Source: JABDQA01 sp963759125 (GTDB lineage Bacteria > Desulfobacterota > Desulfobulbia > Desulfobulbales > Desulfocapsaceae). From it: a DNA stretch of 64,000 bases. The stretch spans positions 93,520 through 157,519 of the forward strand of contig CAVWXN010000012.1 in NCBI GenBank assembly GCA_963759125.1, written 5' to 3'. How positions within the stretch are numbered: the first letter of the stretch is position 1; the number at the start of each line of letters is the position of its first letter. Below are positions 17,238-26,043 of this stretch, piece after piece. A program made the position numbers and the translations under genes. The notes under the pieces are model-generated. The model saw only the letters and a list, made by a program, of their open reading frames with translations. It was not told where the DNA came from and searched no databases.

Positions 17238-18161
17238 ATGTTTCGTCCAGAAGGAATCTATCCCGCCCTGTTAACCCCATTCGAAGAAGATCAACGGGTC
17301 AATGAACCGGAACTCAGGAAGCTGCTCGATTTCGTCATCGACAGAGGACTCGACGGCATCTTCCCCATCAGTTCGGTGGGCGAGGGCATCCACATGGATT
17401 TTGACGAGAAATGCAGATGCATGGACATTGTCGTCGATCAGGTCAACGGCCGGGTACCGGTGATCCCGGGAGTGGTGGCTTCGGCTCCGGCTGAATGTGT
17501 GAAATTGGCGCAATTCGCGGCCTCCATCGGCTGCGCCGCAGTCCTTGTCACCCCGCCTTACTTCTACAAGCCCGGCGGGGCCATGGTCGAGCGCTTTTTC
17601 GAATCCATCATCGAAGAGTGCGGGCTGCCGGTCATTCTCTACAATATCCCCCTGTTCACCTCGCCGCTGGACTATGACATGGTAAAACGGCTGGTCCGCT
17701 ATCCCAACGTCGTCGGCATGAAGGATTCAAGCGGTTCAATGGTCGACTTCATGCATTTCATGGACAAGATCGCCATTGCCGGCGAAGATATCTCCATGCT
17801 CACCGGCCGCGAGGAGACGCTGCTCTCCTGCCTGCTGATGGGGGCCGATGGCTGCATGACCGCCACGGCCGGCATCTTTCCGGAAATCATGGTCGGTATT
17901 TATCGGTCCTGGAAAGAGGGTGATCTGGAAACGGCGCTGAAACTGCAGAAAATGATTCTGGTGGTGATCAGAACCATGTTTGCCGCCCCGTTCCCGATTG
18001 GCTTCAAGCTGGCCCTGGAGCTGCGCGGTATCAAAATGGGTCCGCCGCTGATGCCGCCGTCGGCTGCTGACACCTATCAGATCAATACGGTGAAGTCACG
18101 GCTCAAGATGCTGATGGAGCCGATGATCGAGGAGTATTGTCAGAAACTGGAGGTTGCCTGA
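17238..18161 (+). CDS. Dihydrodipicolinate synthase/N-acetylneuraminate lyase family aldolase
   Basis: 307 residues of the DapA class I aldolase family. The Schiff-base lysine is in VVGMKDSSG (Lys162) and the active-site tyrosine in VILYNIPLF. The family includes 2-keto-3-deoxygluconate aldolases and 5-keto-4-deoxyglucarate dehydratase; the latter or a KDG-type aldolase would fit the island better than lysine synthesis. It follows the AOR gene with a good Shine-Dalgarno (GAGGAG). The product, for example glyceraldehyde or a semialdehyde plus pyruvate, could be handed to AOR. Confidence 0.88.
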   Translation: MFRPEGIYPALLTPFEEDQRVNEPELRKLLDFVIDRGLDGIFPISSVGEGIHMDFDEKCRCMDIVVDQVNGRVPVIPGVVASAPAECVKLAQFAASIGCAAVLVTPPYFYKPGGAMVERFFESIIEECGLPVILYNIPLFTSPLDYDMVKRLVRYPNVVGMKDSSGSMVDFMHFMDKIAIAGEDISMLTGREETLLSCLLMGADGCMTATAGIFPEIMVGIYRSWKEGDLETALKLQKMILVVIRTMFAAPFPIGFKLALELRGIKMGPPLMPPSAADTYQINTVKSRLKMLMEPMIEEYCQKLEVA

Positions 18162-18289
18162 CGTAAATGATGAGTTAAGGAAAAATCACTCGTTTAGACA
18201 GCAATGATAGGTTTGCTCAGGATGGTGCCGGGCTGGTAATATCTTGGCTCCCCTGAATTCATGCCTGAATAGTCAGGGCCTCCATAGAC

Positions 18290-19105
18290 TCAAATGTTGT
18301 GAATCAGATAACCGCCATCCACCGGAATCGACACTCCGGTGACAAAGCCCGCCGCGCTGTCGCTGGCCAGAAAGACGGTGGCGCCCGCCAGTTCCCGGAC
18401 ATCGCCGAAGCGGCCGTAAGGCGTATGGGCGATGACCGCTTTGCCGCGTTCGGTGTATTCGCCGGTCTCCTGATCCACCAGCAGGGCACGGTTCTGCTTC
18501 CCTAAAAAGAATCCCGGGGCGATGGCATTGACCCTGATGGAGTGCTTGGCGAATTCGTTGGCCGAGGCCATGGTCAGGTTCAGCGTCGCCGCTTTGGCGG
18601 CATCGTAGGCCCAGACACCCGAAAGCGGGTTGTATGAGGCCATCGAGGTCAGGTTGATTATCGAGCCTTTGATCTTGTTTTCAATCCAGTATTTGCCAAA
18701 TACCTTGGTAGGGATCATCAGTCCGGCCACCAGGTTCATGTGCAGGACCTTCTCAAACAGTTCCATATCCTGCTCGATCAGCGGATATTTGCCGATGTTG
18801 CCGCCGACCCCGTTGATGAGAATATCCGGGCTGTGAAATGCTGAAATGGTCTCCTGCAGCGCCTGCTGGACCTCCGATTCCTGGCCGGTATCGACCCGCA
18901 AACCCGCCACCCGTCCTTCGCTGCCGGGAACCTGATTGAGCTTCTCCAGGGCACTGTCCACCGACTCCTGGGAGCGGCTCCAGATCATCACGCTGGCTCC
19001 TGCTTTAAGCAGCGCTTCCGACATCACGGTACCGATCACCCCGGCACCGCCCGAGACCACGGCTGTCTTGCCGTGCAGTCCGAACATTTCATCAAGATAA
19101 CTCAT
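18290..19105 (-). CDS. Short-chain dehydrogenase/reductase (SDR)
   Basis: 271 residues of classical SDR. The cofactor motif is SGGAGVIG (residues 18-25), the NGVGGN segment replaces the usual NNAG, the catalytic Ser is in NLTSMAS, and the YxxxK motif reads YDAAKAA. The sequence style (D-mannonate oxidoreductase/gluconate 5-dehydrogenase-like) suits reduction or oxidation of a keto sugar acid. It is the last gene of the - strand set starting at the TRAP binding protein, 118 bp after DctM. Cytoplasmic. Confidence 0.88.
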   Translation of the reverse strand: MSYLDEMFGLHGKTAVVSGGAGVIGTVMSEALLKAGASVMIWSRSQESVDSALEKLNQVPGSEGRVAGLRVDTGQESEVQQALQETISAFHSPDILINGVGGNIGKYPLIEQDMELFEKVLHMNLVAGLMIPTKVFGKYWIENKIKGSIINLTSMASYNPLSGVWAYDAAKAATLNLTMASANEFAKHSIRVNAIAPGFFLGKQNRALLVDQETGEYTERGKAVIAHTPYGRFGDVRELAGATVFLASDSAAGFVTGVSIPVDGGYLIHNI

Positions 19106-19223
19106 GCTCTACTCCACAAATATTAGGGTTATAAAATTGCACCTCTAGAGCCGCCTCAGCGCCTACCGCCCAATGCCCCGCTCCCTCTGGCAGCGGCACT
19201 GTTCTGTCAACCTATCGCGAATT

Positions 19224-20504
19224 CTAGCGGTAGATTAATGTGGGGAGCCACATCGAAAAAGTAGGTACAAAGGTGATCAGCGCAAGTACCACCAGCAGTG
19301 GAAATAAAAATGGCAGTGTCGCTGCGGAACAGCGTTCAAAACTGATGCCGGCAACCCGGGAGAGGACATAGAGCACCATCCCCACCGGCGGGGTCAGCAG
19401 GCCGATCATCAGATTAAGGACCATGATCACGCCGAAATGGACCGGGTCGACACCGACCCCTTCAGCGATCGGCAGCAGCACCGGCACCAGAATCGTAATC
19501 GCCGCCACTGTTTCCATAAAGCAGCCGACGATGAACAGGACCACGTTGAGCATAAGCAGAATGAGCAGCGGATTCTGGGTCATGCCCATTAAAATGTCGG
19601 CAAAATGCTCGGTAACCCGGTTGCTGGTGAGAATCCAGGCAAAAATGGAGGCTGCGGCAACGATAAATAATATTATCGCCGAGGTCTCGATGGTGTCCAT
19701 GCTGACATTGAATAACCGCTTTGGCGTCAGGGTCCGGTAGACGAAGACCCCGAGAATGAGCGCGTAGACACTTGCCGAAATGGCCGCTTCGGTCGGTGTA
19801 AAGGCTCCGGTAAGGATGCCGCCGACGATGATAACCGGAGTCATCAACGACAGAAAAGCGCGTTTGAAGGTGGTGCCCAGCAGCCGGATGGAAAAACGCT
19901 TGTCGCGTGGGTAATTTCTCCGCTTCGCATACCAGGCCACCATCAGCATCAGGGCAATGGCCATAAGGATACCGGGTATAAAGCCGGCGGTGAAGAGCTG
20001 ACCGACCGAGGCCGAAGCCATGACGCCGTAGACGACCATCGGCAGGCTTGGCGGGATGATCGGACCGATCGTCGATGAGGCGGCGGTAACGGCGACCGCA
20101 AAATCGTCGTCGTAGCCGGCGTCGCGCATGGCCTTTATCTCGATGGTACCGAGCCCGCCGGCGTCGGCCACGGCTGCTCCGGACATGCCGGCAAAAAGAA
20201 CCGAAGCGATAATGTTCACATGCCCCAATCCTCCGCGCAGCCAGCCGATGCAGGCGGTGGCGAAAGCGAAGATACGATTGGTGATACCGGCGGAATTCAT
20301 TAGATTCCCGGCCAGAATGAAGAAGGGAATGGCCAGCAGCGGAAAACTGTCCACTCCGTTGACCATCCGGTGGATGACCACGAAGTCGGGAACGGAGCCA
20401 GACATCAGCACCCAGACCATTGAACTGCCGGCCAGTGCAATACCGACCGGCACCCCGATAATTAACATCGAGAAGAGTAGCACCAACATTATGACTATCA
20501 GCAT
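19224..20504 (-). CDS. TRAP transporter large permease (DctM)
   Basis: 426 residues, full length for the 12-TM DctM subunit. The family hallmarks FPLLAIPFFILAGNLMNSAG, GMSGAAVADAGG and GPIIPPSLPMVVYG are all present. It is encoded downstream of the small permease (20556) and the binding protein (21165) in the normal P-Q-M order, and forms with them a complete importer. It differs from the truncated DctM at the left edge, so two TRAP systems serve this region. Confidence 0.95.
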   Translation of the reverse strand: MLIVIMLVLLFSMLIIGVPVGIALAGSSMVWVLMSGSVPDFVVIHRMVNGVDSFPLLAIPFFILAGNLMNSAGITNRIFAFATACIGWLRGGLGHVNIIASVLFAGMSGAAVADAGGLGTIEIKAMRDAGYDDDFAVAVTAASSTIGPIIPPSLPMVVYGVMASASVGQLFTAGFIPGILMAIALMLMVAWYAKRRNYPRDKRFSIRLLGTTFKRAFLSLMTPVIIVGGILTGAFTPTEAAISASVYALILGVFVYRTLTPKRLFNVSMDTIETSAIILFIVAAASIFAWILTSNRVTEHFADILMGMTQNPLLILLMLNVVLFIVGCFMETVAAITILVPVLLPIAEGVGVDPVHFGVIMVLNLMIGLLTPPVGMVLYVLSRVAGISFERCSAATLPFLFPLLVVLALITFVPTFSMWLPTLIYR

Positions 20505-20555
20505 AACAAACGACTCAGACTGAGGTTAATTGGAAAAACATGTATGAAATTTCTA

Positions 20556-21125
20556 TCAGGCAAGGGTGTTGGTATCCGGGGTGTAATCCAGTGAACTGTA
20601 CCCCTGGCGCCAGTGTTTGATGCACACTTGTAAAGCCCGAAAAGTCATCAGTAGAAAACCAGCGAAAACCAGGCCGTAGATCCAGTTCATCGAAACATGA
20701 ACGGCGGTCATATATTGCATTTTCATGATTTTCAGAATCTTGAAGGAGATCCATGAACCGTAGGCGAAAAACACGATTCGTATCAGATCAACCAGGGTGG
20801 AGAGCACCCGGCCGACCCTGGGATTGATGAAACGATAGAAAAACTCCACCTGGATGTGGGTATTCTTGCGAACGGCGATGGGAGCGCCCGCGAAAGCCAC
20901 TGCAATCAGCAGGTAACGGGCTATTTCTTCGGTCCAGGCAATGGAGTCGTTGAGTACATAGCGGCTGAAAAACTGGGCGAAAACGACGGCCCCCAGAATC
21001 CAGAAAATCACAAATGACACATAGTCCTCGATGCTGTAGTCTTTAAAATTGACCTCGACATCCTCAAGGAATAGAGTCTCCTGGTCATCATTTTTCTCTT
21101 CAGGCTTCTGGGTCTGCTCAGTCAT
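20556..21125 (-). CDS. TRAP transporter small permease (DctQ)
   Basis: 189 residues with four TM helices after a charged, acidic N-terminal extension of about 35 residues. The family motif SIAWTEEIARYLLIAVAFAG is followed by GAPIAVRKNTHIQVEF, both typical of DctQ. It lies 39 bp after the binding-protein gene and 51 bp before DctM. The acidic extension is a little longer than usual. Confidence 0.92.
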   Translation of the reverse strand: MTEQTQKPEEKNDDQETLFLEDVEVNFKDYSIEDYVSFVIFWILGAVVFAQFFSRYVLNDSIAWTEEIARYLLIAVAFAGAPIAVRKNTHIQVEFFYRFINPRVGRVLSTLVDLIRIVFFAYGSWISFKILKIMKMQYMTAVHVSMNWIYGLVFAGFLLMTFRALQVCIKHWRQGYSSLDYTPDTNTLA

Positions 21126-21164
21126 TTTCGCCCCTTGTATTGGTCGCTGTAAAACAACTAATTT

Positions 21165-22142
21165 TTACTTGATGGCCTGCAGCCGGTCATAGACTTCCTG
21201 GCTCCAGGTGGCATCAGGTCCGTTGTGCAGCTTCATGGTCGCCTCCCTGAACGGGGTGATATCAACTCGGTTTACCGTCACGCCCTGGGCCTCGAACCAC
21301 TCGGCCAGAGAATTTTCGGCATCGACGATGTCCTGGCTGACTTTGACGGCGGACGCCTGCAATTCCTCAATGAAGATTGCCCGATCAGTGTCCGAGAGCT
21401 TGTTGTAGAGCGGGCCGCCGATAATGGTCAATAAACTATCGGTGATGTGTCCGGTAAGGTTGATGAACTTCTGCACTTCGTAGAATTTTTTTGCCTTGAT
21501 GGTCGGCAGCGGATTCTCCTGGGCATCGACGACACCTTGCTGCAGGGCCAGATACACCTCGGCAAAGGCGATCGGGGTCGGGTTGGCCTCGCAGGCCTTC
21601 GGGAACATCATGTAGAGCGGTGCATTGGGCACGCGGATCTTCAGATTTTTCATGTCTGCGCAGGTGTTCAGCGGCTTGTTCGAGGTCGCATGGCGCCGTC
21701 CATAGTAGTTATGGGCGACGATATAGTTGCCGGTTGCCTTGGTATAGCCGGCCCCGAGCTCGTTGAACAGATCGCTGGTGGTATATTTGCGCCAATGATC
21801 GAGGTCCCGGAACATGTAAGGGGCTCCGGCGATGGCCAGCGGTCCATAGGATTTGCCGGCGAACAGGTTGCCGGTGTAGATAATGTCTACCGTGCCGAGC
21901 GCCAGTCCCTGGTTGATGTCAACTTCCTTGCCCAGTGAGGAGGCGGGGAACACCTCCATCTCATAACGGCCCTCGGTGCGCTGCTTGATTATCTCGGCAG
22001 CCTCGACCATCCTTTTGTGATAGGGTTCGCTCGTCTCGTACACATGGGCGAACTTGACCTTGGTCGCCGCCATGACGAGACCGGCGTTGACCATCATCAG
22101 GGCAACAGCGCAGGTGAACAACAGCATGAAACGCTTTTTCAT
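21165..22142 (-). CDS. TRAP transporter periplasmic solute-binding protein (DctP)
   Basis: 325 residues. A Sec signal peptide (MKKRFMLLFTCAVALM... to about residue 25) precedes the mature domain starting near ATKVKFAHVYE. The carboxylate-clamping arginine is expected in NLKIRVPNAP, and the motif AFAEVYLALQQGVVDAQENP is typical of DctP family members. With the neighbours it should import a sugar acid such as a uronate or aldonate. Transcription probably starts anew in 22143-22483, since hairpins separate it from the Ldh gene. Confidence 0.94.
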   Translation of the reverse strand: MKKRFMLLFTCAVALMMVNAGLVMAATKVKFAHVYETSEPYHKRMVEAAEIIKQRTEGRYEMEVFPASSLGKEVDINQGLALGTVDIIYTGNLFAGKSYGPLAIAGAPYMFRDLDHWRKYTTSDLFNELGAGYTKATGNYIVAHNYYGRRHATSNKPLNTCADMKNLKIRVPNAPLYMMFPKACEANPTPIAFAEVYLALQQGVVDAQENPLPTIKAKKFYEVQKFINLTGHITDSLLTIIGGPLYNKLSDTDRAIFIEELQASAVKVSQDIVDAENSLAEWFEAQGVTVNRVDITPFREATMKLHNGPDATWSQEVYDRLQAIK

Positions 22143-22241
22143 TTTGGAACCTCCTCCATAATTGAATTACGTTCTGCCGTCCGACAAGCGGTATGGACCA
22201 TGACGAACGAGCCCTCTACGGCCGGTCGGGCAGCACCAGAA

Positions 22242-22263
22242 TTAAAAGACGAATGTCTTTTAA
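22242..22263. repeat. Nine-bp inverted repeat upstream of dctP
   Basis: Arms TTAAAAGAC (22242-22250) and GTCTTTTAA (22255-22263) around GAAT. It is 100 bp upstream of the binding-protein start and could be an operator, or a weak transcription terminator since on the - strand the second arm runs into TTAATTCT. Confidence 0.35.
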
Positions 22264-22424
22264 GGGATTGCCAAGTATTATCCTACTCACATCTTAGTGT
22301 CAACTTTTCATAAGTGTAATAACCTACCGACAACGCAAGATTTTCAAGTTTTTCGCAAGACCTGAAAAAGGGGCCGCCGAGGCGATGAAGTACCACCTTG
22401 ATCAGGTTAAAGGGGGTGTTATAA

Positions 22425-22456
22425 AATTGTTCGATGACGGAACAATTGACTTTTTT
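22425..22456. terminator. Hairpin with T tracts between ldh and dctP
   Basis: Arms AATTGTTC (22425-22432) and GAACAATT (22440-22447) flank a 7-base loop. On the + strand a T6 run follows at 22451-22456, and on the - strand the stem is followed by TTTTAT, so it could stop transcription in either direction. It lies about 37 bp past the Ldh stop and would make dctPQM a separate transcript. Confidence 0.45.
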
Positions 22457-22483
22457 GGTGGCGCCAGTTTTCCTGGCTGAGGA

Positions 22484-23497
22484 TCACTCGCTCTTCAGAT
22501 ACTGGTAAAGCGATTCCAGTACGGGAACTCCATGTTCCCGGTTGTACCTCTCGTTCTGCCACTCTATCTCGCCCGGCACCAGCACACGCTCAAATCCCGG
22601 GGCCGGAGGCTGGGCGTGTAGGTCGTCGACCATGGCGTCCATCTTGTCGATGAAATGGTCAAACCCGGCATAGGTCTCCGGATCGATGGCGATCATCGTC
22701 GAGGCCAGTTTTCGCGGTTTGTCATAATCACCGTACATTGCGGTGATGTGCGGACCATATTCAGCTCCCATCAGAACACCGGTCAAAACATCGATGACCA
22801 AAGCGATGCCATAGCCCTTGTGAGACCCAAAGGGGGTTAATGCCGCAACCTTGTGCGGGTCGGTGGTCGGGTGGCCGTCTTCGTCGATGCCCCAATCGTC
22901 GGGAATCGATGTATTCTGTTCCTTGGCATGGAGAATTTTGCCAAAAGCCGTATTGGAGGTGGCCATGTCAAGGATGACCGGATCGTATTTACGGGTTGGG
23001 AAGCCAAAGGCAATCGGGTTGGTTCCGAAGAATGCCTTGGAGCCGCCGAAGGGGGCGACACACTTGTCGGTGTGGGTAACCCCGATACCGATCATGCCTT
23101 TGGTGATGGCCTGTATCATGAAGTAGGAGAGGGCGCCGCAATGGCTGCCGTTATAGACTCCGACCATGGCGATGCCCGATTCCTTAGCCAACTCGCAGGC
23201 CCGGTTCATGGCTTCGAGACAGGCGGAGTGGCCCATGCCGTCGTCCGCATCCAGGAGGCCGGCACCAGATCGAATTTTTTTGAAATCGAAAGTGGGATTT
23301 TTGTTCAAACTGCCGGCGCCCAGACGGGTTACGTAATGTTCGGTGCGGATAACCCCGTGCGACCGTACCCCTCTGAGATCGGCATGTACCAGCACATCTG
23401 AGACGATACCGGCATCGACCTCGTTGAGGCCTGCTTCGGTGAGCTTCCTTTTAACCAGAGATTTCAGTTCCTTCTCCTGCACTCGGATATCCTGCAT
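22484..23497 (-). CDS. Malate/L-lactate (Ldh) family NAD(P) oxidoreductase
   Basis: 337 residues of the non-Rossmann YlbC/AllD/ComC family, which reduces 2-keto acids (for example 2,3-diketogulonate or ureidoglycolate partners) with NADH or NADPH. The catalytic His is in GVRSHGVIRTEHY near residue 51, and the cofactor region contains DMATSNTAFGKI and FGSHKGYGIALVIDVLTG. A GTG three codons upstream is possible, but ATG 23497 follows GAGAGGTGG at ideal spacing. Its place behind the kinase and alcohol dehydrogenase genes suggests a 2-keto sugar acid substrate. Confidence 0.88.
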   Translation of the reverse strand: MQDIRVQEKELKSLVKRKLTEAGLNEVDAGIVSDVLVHADLRGVRSHGVIRTEHYVTRLGAGSLNKNPTFDFKKIRSGAGLLDADDGMGHSACLEAMNRACELAKESGIAMVGVYNGSHCGALSYFMIQAITKGMIGIGVTHTDKCVAPFGGSKAFFGTNPIAFGFPTRKYDPVILDMATSNTAFGKILHAKEQNTSIPDDWGIDEDGHPTTDPHKVAALTPFGSHKGYGIALVIDVLTGVLMGAEYGPHITAMYGDYDKPRKLASTMIAIDPETYAGFDHFIDKMDAMVDDLHAQPPAPGFERVLVPGEIEWQNERYNREHGVPVLESLYQYLKSE

Positions 23498-23591
23498 AAG
23501 TACCACCTCTCAAACGGTTGTGTGAATTGGATTAAATGTGCGCGACTCCAGGAATTCAGCCCGGCCAGTCAGCCGAACGGCTCCCCTTGCC

Positions 23592-24548
23592 CTAACTGCT
23601 GCATTCGGCTATGTCCTTCCCGGTTATTACCATTTTTTCCAACGGAGCGACAGCACCTTTGTGACAAACCACATAAGCGGCGGTCTTGTGAGCCATTCTG
23701 GCTGCCGTCTCAGGTGCACAGCCGAATTTCCTAGCCACCAGATAGACGCCGCTGAAGGAATCTCCCGCAGCAGTGGTGTCAACGACTTTTTCTACCTGTT
23801 CGGCCGGAATTTCTATCAGCTCGCCCTCAGCCACAATGGTACAGGGCTGGTCACCGTCTTTGAGCACCGATTCCCTGCAGCCATAACTATGCAGGGTGTG
23901 ATGGACCGTTTCCCCGGCAGTGCCGCCCAGCAGGATTTCGGCCTCTTCGGTGGTCAGGAACACGATGTCGCTGATCCCGTATAACTGTCGATAAAGCTCA
24001 ATGGCTTCTTCTTTTGAGGACCAGAGATGCGGTCGATAATTGCAGTCAAAGTAGATCGAAATGCCACGGCCGGCAATCTCCTGGAGCCTGGCCAGCAGCC
24101 TTTTCCGACTTTCAGGTGTGAATATGGCCAGGCTGATGCCGCTCAGGTAGATACCGTTATAGCTCGAGAGAGCCTCGAGGACCCGGGCACTGTCCGGGTA
24201 CTCGAAACACTTTTTGGCGGCGGCGGTGGAGCGCCAGTAATGAAAGATTCTTTCTCCCGACTCTTCGAGTTCGATGTAGTAAAGCCCGGGTGTTTCACCG
24301 GGCTGCCGGATGACCAGTGAACTGCCGACCCCATCCTGCTCCCAGAACTTGACCATTCGCTCACTGAAAGTGTCGGTGCCAAGCGCGGTTACGTAATCGA
24401 TCTCCAAGGGGAGATCACGGGCCAGGCGGGCACAGTAAATTGCGGTGTTGAGTGTGTCGCCGCCGAAGGTCTGGTTGGTGACTCCGGGTGAAATCTCCTG
24501 GAGTTCGATCATGCACTCGCCGATAAGCGCTATTTTTACAGGTTTCAT
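23592..24548 (-). CDS. kdgK: PfkB-family sugar kinase, probable 2-dehydro-3-deoxygluconokinase
   Basis: 318 residues of the ribokinase/PfkB fold. The C-terminal signature DTTAAGDSFSGVYL contains the catalytic Asp and anion hole; the N-terminal GECMIELQ and FGGDTLNTAIYCARL are the usual KdgK signs. KdgK makes KDPG from 2-keto-3-deoxygluconate, the product type of the UxaA-like dehydratase at 12399, so the two enzymes may act in sequence. It lies 48 bp after the alcohol dehydrogenase stop and 94 bp before the Ldh-type gene. Confidence 0.8.
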   Translation of the reverse strand: MKPVKIALIGECMIELQEISPGVTNQTFGGDTLNTAIYCARLARDLPLEIDYVTALGTDTFSERMVKFWEQDGVGSSLVIRQPGETPGLYYIELEESGERIFHYWRSTAAAKKCFEYPDSARVLEALSSYNGIYLSGISLAIFTPESRKRLLARLQEIAGRGISIYFDCNYRPHLWSSKEEAIELYRQLYGISDIVFLTTEEAEILLGGTAGETVHHTLHSYGCRESVLKDGDQPCTIVAEGELIEIPAEQVEKVVDTTAAGDSFSGVYLVARKFGCAPETAARMAHKTAAYVVCHKGAVAPLEKMVITGKDIAECSS

Positions 24549-24596
24549 GTCTGGTCTAATAAAATATCGGTAAAGTCGTTTATATTAGGTGGAAAA

Positions 24597-25616
24597 TCAG
24601 AAAACAATCATCGCCTTGAGAAAACCTGCCGGCTGTTCCACCGCCATCTTAAACGCCTCAGTTGCCTGGTCAACCGCGAAGCGGTGGGAGACCATGTGTT
24701 CGGGCTTCATCTGGCCGCTGGCAACCCGATCTAAGATGGTGGGGAACATGTTGGAGTTCATCCGGCTTCCCACCACCGTCATTTCTTTGCGGAAAATCTG
24801 CAGTTCGGTGACCTCGTTGGGCCTACCGTCCATGCCCAGCAGTACAACCGTACCGGTGGGGGCCACCAGGTCGATGCACTGCTCGAAGATTGCGGGGTGA
24901 CCAACGGCGTCACAGGTGACGTGAGGACCCTCACCATCGGTCAGGGAAAGTATTTTGTCCTTGAGATCGGGCTCTGTCGCCGTGAAGGTGGCCAGAGCCC
25001 CCAGCTCAAATGCGCGCTGCAGCCTGTCTTCCTTCATATCGATCAGGATACACCTGGCCCCGAGACAGTGGGCATTGAGCATTACCGCAATACCTATGGG
25101 GCCTGCCCCAAAAACCAGGACAATCTGGTCTTTGGCTACGCTGCCGCGCCAGCATGCCTGGGCACCGATGGCCAGCGGTTCGACCACGGCGCCAAGCGCC
25201 AGGTCTTTGACCGAATCGGGCAGTTTGTGCACATCACACTCGCGGATCTTGAAATATTCCTGCATGGCCCCTTCGACATGGACGCCCCGGCAGCTTACAT
25301 TGGCACAGGCATTTGCCCGTCCCGACCTGCAGGCCCGGCAGGAACCGCAACCGAGAACAGGATCGATGGCGACCCGGTCGGCCGGAGCGAAGCCGCTCAC
25401 GCCGCTGCCGCATTCTACTATTTCGCCGCAGCATTCATGGCCGACCACCACCGGTGGTTTAACGAAAGGGTGTTCACCCTGAAATGTGTGTATGTCAGTA
25501 CCGCAGATACTGACTGCCTTGACTTTTACGATCACCTCATCGGGGGCGGAGATGGCCGGTTCGGCTTTGTCGATGATGCTGATTTCTCTTGTTCCGGAAA
25601 TTTCAATTGCTTTCAT
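24597..25616 (-). CDS. Zinc-dependent alcohol dehydrogenase (sorbitol/idonate dehydrogenase type)
   Basis: 339 residues of the medium-chain dehydrogenase family. The catalytic zinc site is CGTDIH with GHECCGEI; the structural zinc site is the Cys set CGSCRACRSGRANAC. The NAD motif is VFGAGPIGIAVML. The ATG chosen begins MKAIEISG, typical for the family; an upstream in-frame ATG at 25676 would add 20 unconserved residues. The substrate is likely a polyol or aldonate such as L-idonate or galactonate. It is the first gene of the - strand catabolic set. Confidence 0.85.
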   Translation of the reverse strand: MKAIEISGTREISIIDKAEPAISAPDEVIVKVKAVSICGTDIHTFQGEHPFVKPPVVVGHECCGEIVECGSGVSGFAPADRVAIDPVLGCGSCRACRSGRANACANVSCRGVHVEGAMQEYFKIRECDVHKLPDSVKDLALGAVVEPLAIGAQACWRGSVAKDQIVLVFGAGPIGIAVMLNAHCLGARCILIDMKEDRLQRAFELGALATFTATEPDLKDKILSLTDGEGPHVTCDAVGHPAIFEQCIDLVAPTGTVVLLGMDGRPNEVTELQIFRKEMTVVGSRMNSNMFPTILDRVASGQMKPEHMVSHRFAVDQATEAFKMAVEQPAGFLKAMIVF

Positions 25617-26043
25617 TTTGTTGACACCGTTTGAAGTTGCCGCTGGGGTTATTTTTAGAGGATACGGTTCCATCATTGGGTGAAACCGTGGGGTTCCATT
25701 TGTATAGCAACCCGGCGGACAGGTGTCAAGGCAGCTTAAACCGGTCTAAACTGGCTTAAAATTATTTAAAGATAGTTGTCCATACATCTTATGTAGATAT
25801 AAATCAGCAGTGGGGTAGTTTGTTTTATTATACCGCAGCGGAGATAGTTCTCCACATTGTTCGGCACTAGTTGCTGGGCCATGGCTTGTCCTGGAATAAC
25901 AGATTTCAGGTGGACACGGGATGAATTTGACCACATGTTAGAAGCAGCGGTTGAAGTTATGGATAGTCAGGCTTATAACCAGCAGGAGAGTTTTGTACTA
26001 CAAAATTGAGGCACAACCGAAAACCATAGAAGGAGAGAAAATT
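25617..26043. promoter_or_regulatory. Divergent promoter region of the catabolic island
   Basis: The gap separates the - strand catabolic set from the + strand dehydrogenase gene. It contains a cluster of related words (CTTAAACCGG, TCTAAACTGG, CTTAAAATTA) at 25734-25765, which look like repeated regulator half-sites. The rest is AT-rich and non-coding as far as can be seen. Confidence 0.4.

Larger units (their letters stand above)
22143..22483. other. Gap between Ldh-type dehydrogenase and dctP
   Basis: Holds the hairpins at 22242 and 22425. An open + strand stretch without recognisable homology runs from about 22300 to a stop at 22480 with an internal ATG at 22384 (31 codons). Nothing else is evident. 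Confidence 0.4.
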
